Shown here: one piece after another, positions 13,101-26,135 of the stretch
How the letters are laid out: every line of letters starts with the position of its first letter
How positions within the stretch are numbered: position 1 is the first letter of the stretch
NCBI RefSeq assembly: GCF_037975245.1
Contig: NC_092568.1
Coordinates: 14,347,501 to 14,411,500 of the forward strand
Reading direction: 5' to 3'
DNA: 64,000 nucleotides
Source: Apostichopus japonicus
Lineage: Eukaryota; Echinodermata; Holothuroidea; Aspidochirotida; Stichopodidae
Notes under the pieces: generated by a model
Databases searched by the model: none
What the model was told of the DNA's origin: nothing
The model's input: the letters and a program-made list of their open reading frames with translations, nothing else
Position numbers and translations under genes: made by a program

Positions 13101-14029
13101 TTAATTTTTTTTAACACTTTTTTTCTTACCAACTTGGAGTAAAAAGTGACCGCATGGGACATTCAAACATCTATTGTGTTCATTTAGAATCGTCGGTAAA
13201 TGTATTGTTACATTGAGAATGTAAAATATACAATCTTTAAATGTAGTATTGACCTATTATCTTTCTATTCTTCAATAGCGCCCTCCATCACCATGACCTG
13301 AAAACTTAAGTACCCGAGATGTCATGAAATCTTTTTAATTTCTTTTAACACTTTTTTTCTTACCAACTTGGAGTAAAAATTGACCGCATTGGACATTCAA
13401 ACACATATTGTGTTTATTTAGAATCGTCGGTATATGTAATATTACCGTGAGAATGTTAAATGTACAATCTGTTAATGTAGTATTGACCTATTATCTTTCT
13501 ATTCTTGAATAGAGCCCTCAATTACCATGACCTGAAAACTAAAGTACCCGAGATGTCATGAAATCTTTTTTATATTTTTTAAAACTATTTTTTCTTACCA
13601 ATTTGGAGGATAATTGACCGCATTGGACAATCAAACACATATTGTGTTTATTTAGAGTCGTCGGTATATGTATTATTACATTGAGAATGTTAAATTTACA
13701 ATCTGTTAATGTAGTATTGACCTATTATCTTTCTCTTCTTGAATAGTGCCCTCAATCACCATGACCTGAAAACCTAAGTACCCGAAGTGTCATGAAATCC
13801 TTTTTTTACACTATTTTTCAAACCAACCTGGAGAAAAATTGACCGCATGGGACATTCAAACATCTATTGTGTTCATTTAGAATCGTCGGTAAATTTATTG
13901 TTACAATGAGAATGTAAAATGTACAATCTTTAAATGTAGTATTGACCTATTATCTTTCTATTCTTAAATAGCGCCCTTAATCACCATGACCTGAAAACTT
14001 AAGTACCCGAGATGTCATGAAATCTTTTT

Positions 14030-17000
14030 TTTTTAAACTATTTTTCTTACCAACCTGGAGGACAATTTACCGCATGGGACATTCAAACATCTATTGTGTT
14101 CATTTAGAATCGTCGGTAAATGAATTGTTACCTTGAGAATGTAAAATGTACAATATTTAAATGTAGTATTGACCTATTATCTTTCTATTCTTAAATAGCG
14201 CCCTCAATCACCATTGGCCGTGACTTGAAAACTTAATGCCCGTGATCTCATGAAATTTACTATTTTTTTAACGCTATTTTTCTAACCAACCTAGAGCATA
14301 ATTTACCGCACTGGGACATTCAAACATCTATTGGGTTCATTAAGTATCGTCGGTAAATGTATTGTAACCTTTGGAAGGTAAAACGTTCAATCTGTTAATA
14401 TAGTATTGACCTATTATCTTTCTACGAGCGCCCTCATTGGCCATGACTTGAAAACTTAAGTACCCGTGATGTCATGAAATTTACTATATCTTTTACGCTA
14501 TTTTTCTAACCAACCTAGAGCATAATTTACCGCACTGGGACATTCAAACAACTATTGGGTTCATTAAGAATCGTCGGTAAATGTATTGTTACCTTGAGAA
14601 TGTAAAATGTACAATCTGTTAATGTAGCATTGACCTTTTATCTTTCTTTTCTTAAATAGCGCCCTCAATCACCATGACCTGAAACTTTAAGTACCTGATA
14701 TGTCCTGAGATCTTTTTTTAAACTATTTTTCTTACCAACCTGGAGGACTATTTACCGCACTGGGACATCTATCGTGTTCATTTAGAATCGCCGGTTAATG
14801 CATTGTTACCTTGAGAATGTAAAATGCACAATCTGTTAATGTAGTATTGACCTATTATCTTTCTATTCTTGAATAGCGCCCTCAATCACCATGACCTGAA
14901 AACTTAAGTACCCGAGATGTCATGAAATCTTTTTTTTTTTTTTTTACACTATTTTTCTAACCAACCTGGAGAAAAAGTGACCGCATGGGACATTCAAACA
15001 TCTATTGTGTTCATTAAGAATCGTCGGTAAATGAATTGTTACCTTGAGAATGTAAAATGTACAATCTGTTAATGTAGTATTGACCTATAATCTTTCTATT
15101 CTTGAATAGCGCCCTCAATCACCATGACCTGAAAACTTAAGTACCCGAGATGTCATGAAATCTTTTAAATTTTTTTTAACACTTTTTTTCTTACCAACTT
15201 GGAGTAAAAATTGACCGCATGGGACATTCAAACATCTATTGTGTTCATTTAGAATCGTCGGTAAATGTATTGTTACATTGAGAATGTAAAATGTACAATC
15301 TTTAAATGTAGTATTGACCTATTATCTTTCTATTCTTAAATAGCGCCCTTAATCACCATGACCTGAAAACTTAAGTACCCGAGATGTCATGAAATATTTT
15401 ATATTTCTTTTAACCCTTTTTTTCTAACCAACCTGGAGAAAAATTGACCGCATGGGACATTCAAACATCTATTGTGTTCATTTAGAATCGTCGGTAAATG
15501 TATTGTTACATTGAGAATGTAAAATGTACAATCTTTAAATGTAGTATTGACCTATTATCTTTCTATTCTTAAATAGCGCCCTTAATCACCATGACCTGAA
15601 AACTTAAGTACCCGAGATGTCATGAAATATTTTATATTTCTTTTAACCATTTTTTTCTAACCAACCTGGAGAAAAATTGACCGCATGGGACATTCAAACA
15701 TCTATTGTGTTCATTTAGAATCGTCGGTAAATGTATTGTTACATTGAAAATGTAAAATGTACAATCTTTAAATGTAGTATTGACCTATTATCTTTCTATT
15801 CTTAAATAGCGCCCTTAATCACCATGACCTGAAAACTTAAGTACCCGAGATGCCATGAAATATTTTATATTTCTTTTAACACTTTTTTTCTAACCAACCT
15901 GGAGAAAAATTGACCGCATGGGACATTCATGCATCTATTGTGTTCATTAAGTATCGTCGGTTAATGTATTGTAACCTTTGGAAGGTAAAACGTTCAATTT
16001 GTTAATGTAGTATTGACCTATTATCTTTCTATTCTTGAATAGCGCCCTCAATCACCATGACCTGAAACTTTAAGCACATGATATGTCTTGATTTTTTTTT
16101 TTTTTTTAAACAATATTTTTCTTTACCCAATTTTAGGAAAATTGACCGCATTGGACATTCAAACATCTTTTGTGTTCATAAAGAATCGTCGGTAAATGTA
16201 TTGTTACCTTTAGAATGTAAAATGTACAATCTGTTAATATAGTATTGACCTTTCATCTTTCTAATAGCGCCCTCGTTGGCCATGACCTGAAAACTTAAGT
16301 ACCCGTGATGTCATGAAATTTACTATATTTTTTACGCTATTTTTCTAACCAACCTAGAGCATAATTTACCGCACTGGGACATTCAAACAACTATTGGGTT
16401 CATTAAGAATCGTCGGTAAATGTATTGTTACCTTGAGAATGTAAAATGTACAATCTGTTAATGTAGCATTGACCTTTTATCTTTCTTTTCTTAAATAGCG
16501 CCCTTCATCACCATGACCTGAAACTTTAAGTACCTGATATGTCCTGAGATCTTTTTTTAAACTATTTTTCTTACCAACCTGGAGGACTATTTACCGCACT
16601 GGGACATCTATCGTGTTCATTTAGAATCGCCGGATAATGCATTGTTACCTTGAGAATGTAAAATGCACAATCTGTTAATGTAGTATTGACCTATTATCTT
16701 TCTATTCTTGAATAGCGCCCTCAATCACCATGACCTGAAAACTTAAGTACCCGAGATGTCATGAAATCTTTTTTTTTTTTTTTTACACTATTTTTCTAAC
16801 CAACCTGGAGAAAAAGTGACCGCATGGGACATTCAAACATCTATTGTGTTCATTAAGAATCGTCGGTAAATGAATTGTTACCTTGAGAATGTAAAATGTA
16901 CAATCTGTTAATGTAGTATTGACCTATTATCTTTCTATTCTTGAATAGCGCCCTCAATCACCATGACCTGAAAACTTAAGTACCCGAGATGTCATGAAAT

Positions 17001-20000
17001 CTTTTAAATTTTTTTAACACTTTTTTTCTTACCAACTTGGAGTAAAAATTGACCGCATGGGACATTCAAACATCTTTTGTGTTCATTTAGAATCGTCGGT
17101 AAATGTATTGTTACATTGAGAATGTAAAATGTACAATCTTTAAATGTAGTATTGACCTATTATCTTTCTATTCTTAAATAGCGCCCTTAATCACCATGAC
17201 CTGAAAACTTAAGTACCCGAGATGTCATGAAATATTTTATATTTCTTTTAACCCTTTTTTTCTAACCAACCTGGAGAAAAATTGACCGCATGGGACATTC
17301 AAACATCTATTGTGTTCATTAAGAATCGTCGGTAAATGAATTGTTACCTTGAGAATGTAAAATGTACAATCTGTTAATGTAGTATTGACCTATTATCTTT
17401 CTATTCTTGAATAGCGCCCTCAATCACCATGACCTGAAAACTTAAGTACCCGAGATGTCATGAAATCTTTTAAATTTTTTTTAACACTTTTTTTCTTACC
17501 AACTTGGAGTAAAAATTGACCGCATGGGACATTCAAACATGTTTTGTGTTCATTTAGAATCGTCGGTAAATGTATTGTTACATTGAGAATGTAAAATGTA
17601 CAATCTTTAAATGTAGTATTGACCTATTATCTTTCTATTCTTAAATAGCGCCCTTAATCACCATGACCTGAAAACTTAAGTACCCGAGATGTCATGAAAT
17701 ATTTTATATTTCTTTTAACCCTTTTTTTCTAACCAACCTGGAGAAAAATTGACCGCATGGGACATTCAAACATCTATTGTGTTCATTTAGAATCGTCGGT
17801 AAATGTATTGTTACACTGAGAATGTAAAATGTACAATCTTTAAATGTAGTATTGACCTATTATCTTTCTATTCTTAAATAGCGCCCTTAATCACCATGGT
17901 CTGAAAACTTAAGTACCCGAGATGTCATGAAATATTTTATATTTCTTTTAACCCTTTTTTTCTAACCAACCTGGAGAAAAATTGACCGCATGGGACATTC
18001 AAACATCTATTGTGTTCATTTAGAATCGTCGGTAAATGTATTGTTACATTGAGAATGTAAAATGTACAATCTTTAAATGTAGTATTGACCTATTATCTTT
18101 CTATTCTTAAATAGCGCCCTTAATCACCATGACCTGAAAACTTAAGTACCCGAGATGTCATGAAATATTTTATATTTCTTTTAACCATTTTTTCTAACCA
18201 ACCTGGAGAAAAATTGACCGCATGGGACATTCAAACATCTATTGTGTTCATTTAGAATCGTCGGTAAATGTATTGTTACATTGAAAATGTAAAATGTACA
18301 ATCTTTAAATGTAGTATTGACCTATTATCTTTCTATTCTTAAATAGCGCCCTTAATCACCATGACCTGAAAACTTAAGTACCCGAGATGTCATGAAATAT
18401 TTTATATTTCTTTTAACCCTTTTTTTCTAACCAACCTGGAGAAAAATTGACCGCATGGGACATTCAAACATCTATTGTGTTCATTTAGAATCGTCGGTAA
18501 ATGTATTGTTACACTGAGAATGTAAAATGTACAATCTTTAAATGTAGTATTGACCTATTATCTTTCTATTCTTAAATAGCGCCCTTAATCACCATGACCT
18601 GAAAACTTAAGTACCCGAGATGTCATGAAATATTTTATATTTCTTTTAACCCTTTTTTTCTAACCAACCTGGAGAAAAATTGACCGCATGGGACATTCAA
18701 ACATCTATTGTGTTCATTTAGAATCGTCGGTAAATGTATTGTTACATTGAGAATGTAAAATGTACAATCTTTAAATGTAGTATTGACCTATTATCTTTCT
18801 ATTCTTAAATAGCGCCCTTAATCACCATGACCTGAAAACTTAAGTACCCGAGATGTCATGAAATATTTTATATTTCTTTTAACCATTTTTTCTAACCAAC
18901 CTGGAGAAAAATTGACCGCATGGGACATTCAAACATCTATTGTGTTCATTTAGAATCGTCGGTAAATGTATTGTTACATTGAAAATGTAAAATGTACAAT
19001 CTTTAAATGTAGTATTGACCTATTATCTTTCTATTCTTAAATAGCGCCCTTAATCACCATGACCTGAAAACTTAAGTACCCGAGATGTCATGAAATATTT
19101 TATATTTCTTTTAACCCTTTTTTTCTAACCAACCTGGAGAAAAATTGACCGCATGGGACATTCAAACATCTATTGTGTTCATTTAGAATCGTCGGTAAAT
19201 GTATTGTTACACTGAGAATGTAAAATGTACAATCTTTAAATGTAGTATTGACCTATTATCTTTCTATTCTTAAATAGCGCCCTTAATCACCATGACCTGA
19301 AAACTTAAGTACCCGAGATGTCATGAAATATTTTATATTTCTTTTAACCCTTTTTTTCTAACCAACCTGGAGAAAAATTGACCGCATGGGACATTCAAAC
19401 ATCTATTGTGTTCATTTAGAATCGTCGGTAAATGTATTGTTACATTGAGAATGTAAAATGTACAATCTTTAAATGTAGTATTGACCTATTATCTTTCTAT
19501 TCTTAAATAGCGCCCTTAATCACCATGACCTGAAAACTTAAGTACCCGAGATGTCATGAAATATTTTATATTTCTTTTAACCATTTTTTCTAACCAACCT
19601 GGAGAAAAATTGACCGCATGGGACATTCAAACATCTATTGTGTTCATTTAGAATCGTCGGTAAATGTATTGTTACATTGAAAATGTAAAATGTACAATCT
19701 TTAAATGTAGTATTGACCTATTATCTTTCTATTCTTAAATAGCGCCCTTAATCACCATGACCTGAAATCTTAAGTACCCGAGATGTCATGAAATCTTTTT
19801 TTTTTAAACTATTTTTCTTACCAACCTGGAGGACAATTTACCGCATGGGACATTCAAACATCTATTGTGTTCATTTAGAATCGTCGGTAAAATTATTGTT
19901 ACCTTGAGAATGTAAAATGTACAATATTTAAATGTAGTATTGACCTATTATCTTTCTATTCTTAAATAGCGCCCTCAATCACCATTGGCCGTGACTTGAA

Positions 20001-21570
20001 AACTTAATACCCGTGATGTCATGAAATTTACAATTTTTTTAACGCTATTTTTCTAACCAACCTAGAGCATAATTTACCGCACTGGGACATTCAAACATCT
20101 ATTGGGTTCATTAAGTATCGTCGGTAAATGTATTGTAACCTTTGGAAGGTAAAACGTTCAATCTGTTAATATAGTATTAACCTATTATCTTTCTAATAGC
20201 GCCCTCATTGGCCATGACTTGAAAACTTAAGTACCCGTGATGTCATGAAATTTACTATATCTTTTACGCTATTTTTCTAACCAACCTAGAGCATAATTTA
20301 CCGCACTGGGACATTCAAACAACTATTGGGTTCATTAAGAATCGTCGGTAAATGTATTGTTACCTTGAGAATGTAAAATGTACAATCTGTTAATGTAGCA
20401 TTGACCTTTTATCTTTCTTTTCTTAAATAGCGCCCTCAATCACCATGACCTGAAACTTTAAGTACCTGATATGTCCTGAGATCTTTTTTTAAACTATTTT
20501 TCTTACCAACCTGGAGGACTATTTACCGCACTGGGACATCTATCGTGTTCATTTAGAATCGCCGGTTAATGCATTGTTACCTTGAGAATGTAAAATGCAC
20601 AATCTGTTAATGTAGTATTGACCTATTATCTTTCTATTCTTGAATAGCGCCCTCAATCACCATGACCTGAAAACTTAAGTACCCGAGATGTCATGAAATC
20701 TTTTTTTTTTTTTTTTACACTATTTTTCTAACCAACCTGGAGAAAAAGTGACCGCATGGGACATTCAAACATCTATTGTGTTCATTAAGAATCGTCGGTA
20801 AATGAATTGTTACCTTGAGAATGTAAAATGTACAATCTGTTAATGTAGTATTGACCTATAATCTTTCTATTCTTGAATAGCGCCCTCAATCACCATGACC
20901 TGAAAACTTAAGTACCCGAGATGTCATGAAATCTTTTAAATTTTTTTTAACACTTTTTTTCTTACCAACTTGGAGTAAAAATTGACCGCATGGGACATTC
21001 AAACATCTATTGTGTTCATTTAGAATCGTCGGTAAATGTATTGTTACATTGAGAATGTAAAATGTACAATCTTTAAATGTAGTATTGACCTATTATCTTT
21101 CTATTCTTAAATAGCGCCCTTAATCACCATGACCTGAAAACTTAAGTACCCGAGATGTCATGAAATATTTTATATTTCTTTTAACCCTTTTTTTCTAACC
21201 AACCTGGAGAAAAATTGACCGCATGGGACATTCAAACATCTATTGTGTTCATTTAGAATCGTCGGTAAATGTATTGTTACATTGAAAATGTAAAATGTAC
21301 AATCTTTAAATGTAGTATTGACCTATTATCTTTCTATTCTTAAATAGCGCCCTTAATCACCATGACCTGAAAACTTAAGTACCCGAGATGCCATGAAATA
21401 TTTTATATTTCTTTTAACACTTTTTTTCTAACCAACCTGGAGAAAAATTGACCGCATGGGACATTCATGCATCTATTGTGTTCATTAAGTATCGTCGGTT
21501 AATGTATTGTAACCTTTGGAAGGTAAAACGTTCAATTTGTTAATGTAGTATTGACCTATTATCTTTCTAT
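14030..21570 (+). repeat. ~5.77 kb higher-order duplication within satellite B
   Basis: The block from about 14030 to 15950 is repeated at about 19800 to 21500. The irregular monomer containing CACCATTGGCCGTGACTTG occurs at about 14210 and 19982, and TCTAACCAACCTAGAGC at 14281 and 20052, an offset of about 5.77 kb. The order of the following variant monomers is also kept. Confidence 0.75.
17745..19790 (+). repeat. Homogenised trimer repeat (~698 bp x 3) in satellite B
   Basis: Three consecutive monomers form a unit of about 698 bp that is repeated three times almost unchanged. Diagnostic variants recur at this spacing: TTACACTGAGAATG at about 17811, 18509 and 19207; TTACATTGAAAATG at about 18273, 18972 and 19672; TTAACCATTTTTTC near 18181, 18880 and 19580. 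This is the most uniform, hence probably youngest, part of the array. Confidence 0.85.
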
Positions 21571-21767
21571 TCTTGAATATCGCCCTAAATTACCATGACC
21601 TGAAAACTTAAGTACCCGAGATGTCATGAAATCTTTTTTTTTTTACACTATTTTTCTAATCAACCTGGAGAAAAAGTGACCGCATGGGACATTCAAACAT
21701 CTATTGTGTTAATTTAGAATCGTCGGTAAATTTACTGTTACCTTGAGAATGTAAAATGTACAATCTG

Positions 21768-21878
21768 TTAATATAGTTAATATCTTTAATATAGTTAATA
21801 TAGTTAATATCTGTTATAGTTAATATAGTTATAGTTAATATAGTTATAGTTAATATAGTTAATATCTGTTAATATATT
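21768..21878 (+). repeat. AT-rich short-repeat expansion inside one satellite B monomer
   Basis: The monomer segment CAATCTGTTAATGTAGTATTG is replaced by roughly 110 bp built from TTAATATAG, TTATAG and TTAATATCTG words. It looks like slippage of the local TTAATATAG sequence present in some monomers. It is followed by less regular monomers up to the array end. Confidence 0.8.
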
Positions 21879-22620
21879 GACCTATTATCTTTCTATTCTT
21901 AAATAGCGCCCTCAATCACCATAACCTGAAATTCTAAGTACATGATATGTCATGAATATTTTTTTTTTAAACTAATTTTCTTACCAACCTGGAGGACAAT
22001 TAACCGCACTGGGACATTCAAACATCTATTGTGTTCATTAAGAATCGTCGGTAAATGTATTGTAACCTTGAGAACGTAAAATGTACAATCTGTTAATGTA
22101 GTATTATCTTTCTATTCTCGAAAAGCGTCCCCAATTACCATGACCTGAAACTTTAAGCACATGATACGTCATGAAATCTTTTTTTTTTTAAACAATATTT
22201 TTCTTTACCCACTTTTAGGAAAATTGACCGCATTGGACATTCAAACATCTATTGTGTTCATAAAGAATCGTCGGTTAATATATTGTTACCTTGAGAATGT
22301 AAAATGTACAATCTGTTAATGTAGTATTATCTTTCTTTTCTTAAATAGCGCCCTCAATCACCATGACCTGAAACTTTAAGTACCTGATATGTCCTGAAAT
22401 CTTTTTTTTTAAACTATTTTTCTTACCAACCTGGAGGACAATTTACCGCACTGGGACATCTATTGTGTTCATTTAGAATCGTCGGTAAATGTATTTTACC
22501 TTGAGAATGTTAAATGTACAATCTGTTAATGTAGTATTGACGTATATCTTTCTATTCTTGAATAGCGCCCTAAAATACCATGACCTGAAAACTTTAAGTA
22601 CCCGAGATGTCATGTAATCT

Positions 22621-23690
22621 TCCATGATGAAATTTCGGGGATTAATCGCTCATTGATTGAAGCCTGCATTGGACATATGTTATTAATGGTGAGTTGCAAA
22701 CATTAAGTTGCACTGTAGGTAAAGGTGAATCACGTTTTTTTTTTAATGAGTAATCGGAAAGATTATGTGCATGTGTTATCGATCATTCGGCGTAAGCTAG
22801 GTCTTGTTATCACACTGTTGTTAACACGTGCACGTTTTTGTTGAGCGTCGGAAAATCGTTTCATTCATACTGGTTAGTAACTGTAATTTTAACTGTTTAT
22901 TATATGATGCTTGGATGGCTTTGCCATGACATTTAAAGATAATTCTTGAATTATTTAAGCTACTTCTGAGAGCATGAAGCCACGATTAGGCGTTCATTGT
23001 AGGTAATTCTTTGCGGCGTACCACATAGAAATGTCCACGACACCAGTTGCTAATGGACGTCACCTCGCCAATGCTACAGTTCACTAATAAATATTCATGA
23101 GCCTCATAATATCGGCTTTATTGCACAGCGTTTATGATTTGTAACTTATTTAAATGATATATTTACTCGATTCGCGGTGGTATTCACGCTGTTTATTAAG
23201 ATTTAGGCGCTGAACGTGTTTCTATGCAGTTAATTTGGCATTCAGATATGATTCAGATATTGTTAATTAGAACGCTAATTTGTTTGTTTTACAGGAAACC
23301 TACAAGCGGTGACACATTTTAACTAATTTAGCAGAGATTTGTGCCTATCTGTGTTAAAATGTTCTGTACTGGTTAAAGTGACGTATTTAACTGTTACGAT
23401 CAAGATGTTGTTTCCACATTTTATGTAAATCCCTACCTTAATTCTGTCTCAGTCAGTTGTGATAGCACATTTTATTGTTAAATGTTCATGTAGTCCACAA
23501 CCTCAAGGAGCAATTATTATTAGTTCTTGCTGACGTCATCGCTTTAATTATAATTGTATCAATAGTGTGTAAATTGCACTATGTGCCGGGTTTATTCACT
23601 TTGTTTTTCTTCTCTTTCTGTTTTTAGTTTTCACATTGATTTTTTAATAAACTGGAATATCATCAGTAAAGAAATCTTATTGTCACCGTT
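22621..23690. other. Non-repetitive AT-rich spacer after satellite B
   Basis: Satellite similarity stops at about 22620, shortly after GAGATGTCATGTAATC. The next kilobase shows no tandem structure and no open frame of note on either strand. I see no gene, RNA gene or TIR element here. Confidence 0.6.
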
Positions 23691-24060
23691 TCTGAGTCTG
23701 TAAATGCTACACTATCCTTCTAATGATGTTCGTCTGTTTGATGCTCTAAATTTCTTTAAGGAAATTAAGGCCTAGTTAATAGCAAAACGTATGCGAGACA
23801 GCGTTGTAACTTCATATTCCTAAGATACTGTGTCAATAAATAATGTATTTCCTTTCAATAGCTCAGTGTATTTTATTTTTACTCAAACGTTATATTTGTA
23901 TCAAGGTATGCTGTATTGGCCCCAAATATGCCTGATATTAAATATCATCACCTTTTAGTCAAATTTCTTAAACTTTTTTTGTTATCAATCTGCAGGGAAA
24001 TTTACTTCATTGGAAAATTCAAACATCTTTTGTGTTTGTTTAGAATGTCTGAAAACAGTT
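23690..24060 (+). repeat. Dispersed element copy 1 (satellite B progenitor-like)
   Basis: This segment contains, in order, ACTATCCTTCTAATGATG, AACGTATGCGAGACAGC, TCAATAAATAATGTATTTC, GGTATGCTGTATTGG, and a block TGCAGGGAAATTTACTTC then ATTGGAAAATTCAAACATC and TTTAGAATGTCTG. The last block matches the satellite B junction box (ACCTGGAGGACAATTTACCG, GGGACATTCAAACATC, TTTAGAATCGTCGG). The first part recurs in order at about 24860-25080 and 26780-27000, so this is an old interspersed or tandemly duplicated element, not a stray satellite monomer. Confidence 0.7.
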
Positions 24061-24353
24061 TGGAGAGTAAAGACATCCAGGAAATTGCTCTTTGAAAACT
24101 TGTAGCACTTATACCATGCTATAATTTGGGGCATATATACACACGTAGTATGGCAATATTAAATGTATAAATCTACAACAAATATCAGGAAATATGTTTG
24201 TGACATATACGTTTTATGTCCTTTAATACAATGTTTTACGTGAGCCAGTGCGTTTGAAGCAAAATATTTACCCTCATATTTGATACAAACAAAATCAAAC
24301 AATGTACATAAATGATAATACTTGCGTACATTTCACGGGATCATTTCTTGCAG

Positions 24354-24470
24354 AAGCCTGTCTACGATCCCACAAGGGTACATCTGTGTCTCTCGAAGAG
24401 AGAGAAGTTGCAGAGACCATGAAGCATTCCCCACTGAAACCAGGAGGTACCAGCGTCACGTTAATCTTTG
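24354..24470 (+). CDS. Possible isolated exon, unknown product
   Basis: An acceptor-like ATCATTTCTTGCAG precedes an open frame that reads ...SHKGTSVSLEEREVAETM... and continues ...LKPGGTSVTLIFGYK. It is richer in GC than its flanks and does not match the repeats on either side. A donor is uncertain (GGGTACAAAG at about 24469, or an internal GGTACC). The minus strand of the same segment is also open. I do not recognise a family; this may be a transposon remnant rather than a gene. Confidence 0.25.
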
Positions 24471-24859
24471 GGTACAAAGTTGAAAGGGGAAAGTTTTGAT
24501 ATCCATGTCTGTAATTACATGAAAGAAATAACTCTTTATGAAAATTTCAATAAAACTAGAAAAACAAATTATTTACAGAAAATCGGGGTAAAGAAAAAAC
24601 TCAGGGGTACTTGTAGCAAACAAAAGAAAAACCCCGAAAAGCATCAGTATTAACTTTTTACTTCAATGGATAGAAATTCAATAAAATTAAGCTCTTCCCT
24701 ATATACAGACTAGTACAGCCATATTAAAAGGAAATATTTTTATGATATACAATTTGTATTTCTCAGCTTGCCATTACCTTGAGTACTCAAAAGTGCCACA
24801 ACAATTGAAGACATTTTTGGCCAAGCTGGTGTTGAGAGTAGTTAATGTATTGGTTCCCT

Positions 24860-25260
24860 AAAACATACTATCCTTCTAATGATGTTCGTCTGTTAGATGC
24901 TTTAACTTTCATTAAAGAAAACTAATATAGCCAAACGTATGCGAGACAGCATTGTAACTTGATATTCCCAGATACTGTGTCAATAAATAATGTATTTCTT
25001 TTCATTAGCTCAGTGCATTTTATTTGGGCTCCAAAATTATGTTTAAAGGTATGCTGTATTGCCCCAAAACACGCCAGATTTTCAAATATGGTGGTCACCT
25101 TTGGACAAACTTCTTAAACTATTTTTGTTATCACCCTGGAGGAAATTTCCTTAATGGGACATTCAAATATTTTAAAATTTTACAAAAACTGGTGTTGAAA
25201 GTAGATAACGTAATGGTTCCCTGAGAATGTAAACATTCATTAAAATTAAGCTCTTCCTGC
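24860..25260 (+). repeat. Dispersed element copy 2
   Basis: The word order is the same as at 23690-24060, with ACTATCCTTCTAATGATG, AACGTATGCGAGACAGC, TCAATAAATAATG and GGTATGCTGTATTG. It is followed by TTATCACCCTGGAGGAAATT, GGGACATTCAAATATT, then GTTCCCTGAGAATGTAAAC. This copy therefore holds both conserved boxes of the satellite B monomer (the ACCTGGAGG/GGGACATTCAAAC box and the TGAGAATGTAAAATG box) within about 110 bp. Confidence 0.7.
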
Positions 25261-25880
25261 AGACTAGTGTTATGTGACTGCTAGCTATCTATAAGAAGGA
25301 TTCAACCCCTCGAGATTAACCAACATTCACGAACAAAAGAGAAGAGACGAAAGTTCTTCTTTAAAACTATTATTTAAGCAAAGGCCTAAATTAATTTAAC
25401 ACATACAACAAATTAATTTCATATACTTGCAATAGAATGAAGTCGCTGAGAGCAGGGCGTGGTTTCTGGTAGGTTGGCGAAAGTTGTTCTGTACAGTTGG
25501 CTAGTTAGGTTTGCAGAAGAGCGTGGTTCTGAAATTGACCACTATATATATTTTGTAGCAAAGTTCTACGTGAAAAGGTTCTAAGTAAAAGTTATAAACA
25601 ACATAGTCCAAACCGAGCTCATCCAAATGAACGAGAAGAGAATATCCTCCAGGTAAATGGATGACGGAAAGTAAGTTAAACTAGCGAGAGATAGAGATAT
25701 GAATCAGCATAGATGTATTCATTGCGTATGATACAGTAGCAACCACGTGGAATCAGGCTTGGGCAGAACAGAACGGCAATGTAAAATTCGGCAAAATAGA
25801 ACGGCGTTGACAGATAATGAAAGATAGGCAACATGTGTAGTGAAGAGAAGACACGCTTCTTGTTGGGAGGAGTGAATTTA
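25261..25880. other. Spacer without recognisable feature
   Basis: AT-rich sequence with no convincing exon, tandem repeat or TIR element. Confidence 0.5.
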
Positions 25881-25881
25881 A

Positions 25882-26072
25882 AGCTACTGCCAAAGAGGAG
25901 CTTACACGGCGTAGCGATTACGTAACACTTGAATTGTATTAACTCAGCTACTGCAAATGAGGAGCTTACACGGCGTAACGATTACGTAACACTTTAATTG
26001 TATTAAAACAGCTATTGCTGAAGAGGAGCTAGCACGGCGTAGCGATTACGTAACACTTTAATTGTATTAACA
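25882..26072 (+). repeat. Three tandem copies of a 64 bp unit
   Basis: Each copy reads CAGCTACTGC..., AAGAGGAGCTTACACGGCG, TAGCGATTACGTAACAC and TTTAATTGTATTAA. Copies start at about 25881, 25945 and 26009, and differ at a few positions. Confidence 0.9.
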
Positions 26073-26135
26073 CATTCGTAAGGTTGACACAATCAATTAA
26101 ACATAACTAGGTAATTTGTTTAAATGTATTAATTC

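Larger units (their letters stand above)
8166..22620 (+). repeat. Satellite B, ~233 bp monomer, about 60 copies
   Basis: The monomer period measured between successive GCATGGGACATTCAAACATC boxes is 232-233 bp (for example 18221, 18454, 18687, 18919, 19152). Landmarks in order are GGGACATTCAAACATCTATT, TAGAATCGTCGGTAAATG, TGAGAATGTAAAATGTACAA, TGTAGTATTGACCTATTATC, ATAGCGCCCT, CATGACCTGAAAACTTAAG, GAGATGTCATGAAAT, a T-rich stretch, and ACCAACCTGGAG. T-run length varies from copy to copy. Truncated monomers missing about 130 bp occur at about 8410 and 10815 in the same context, which marks a ~2.4 kb block duplication. No coding frame is conserved; stops are present in all frames. Confidence 0.96.

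Noticed and set aside
1-22620. CRISPR array
   Set aside because: Units are contiguous satellite monomers without unique spacers, and the sequence is eukaryotic.
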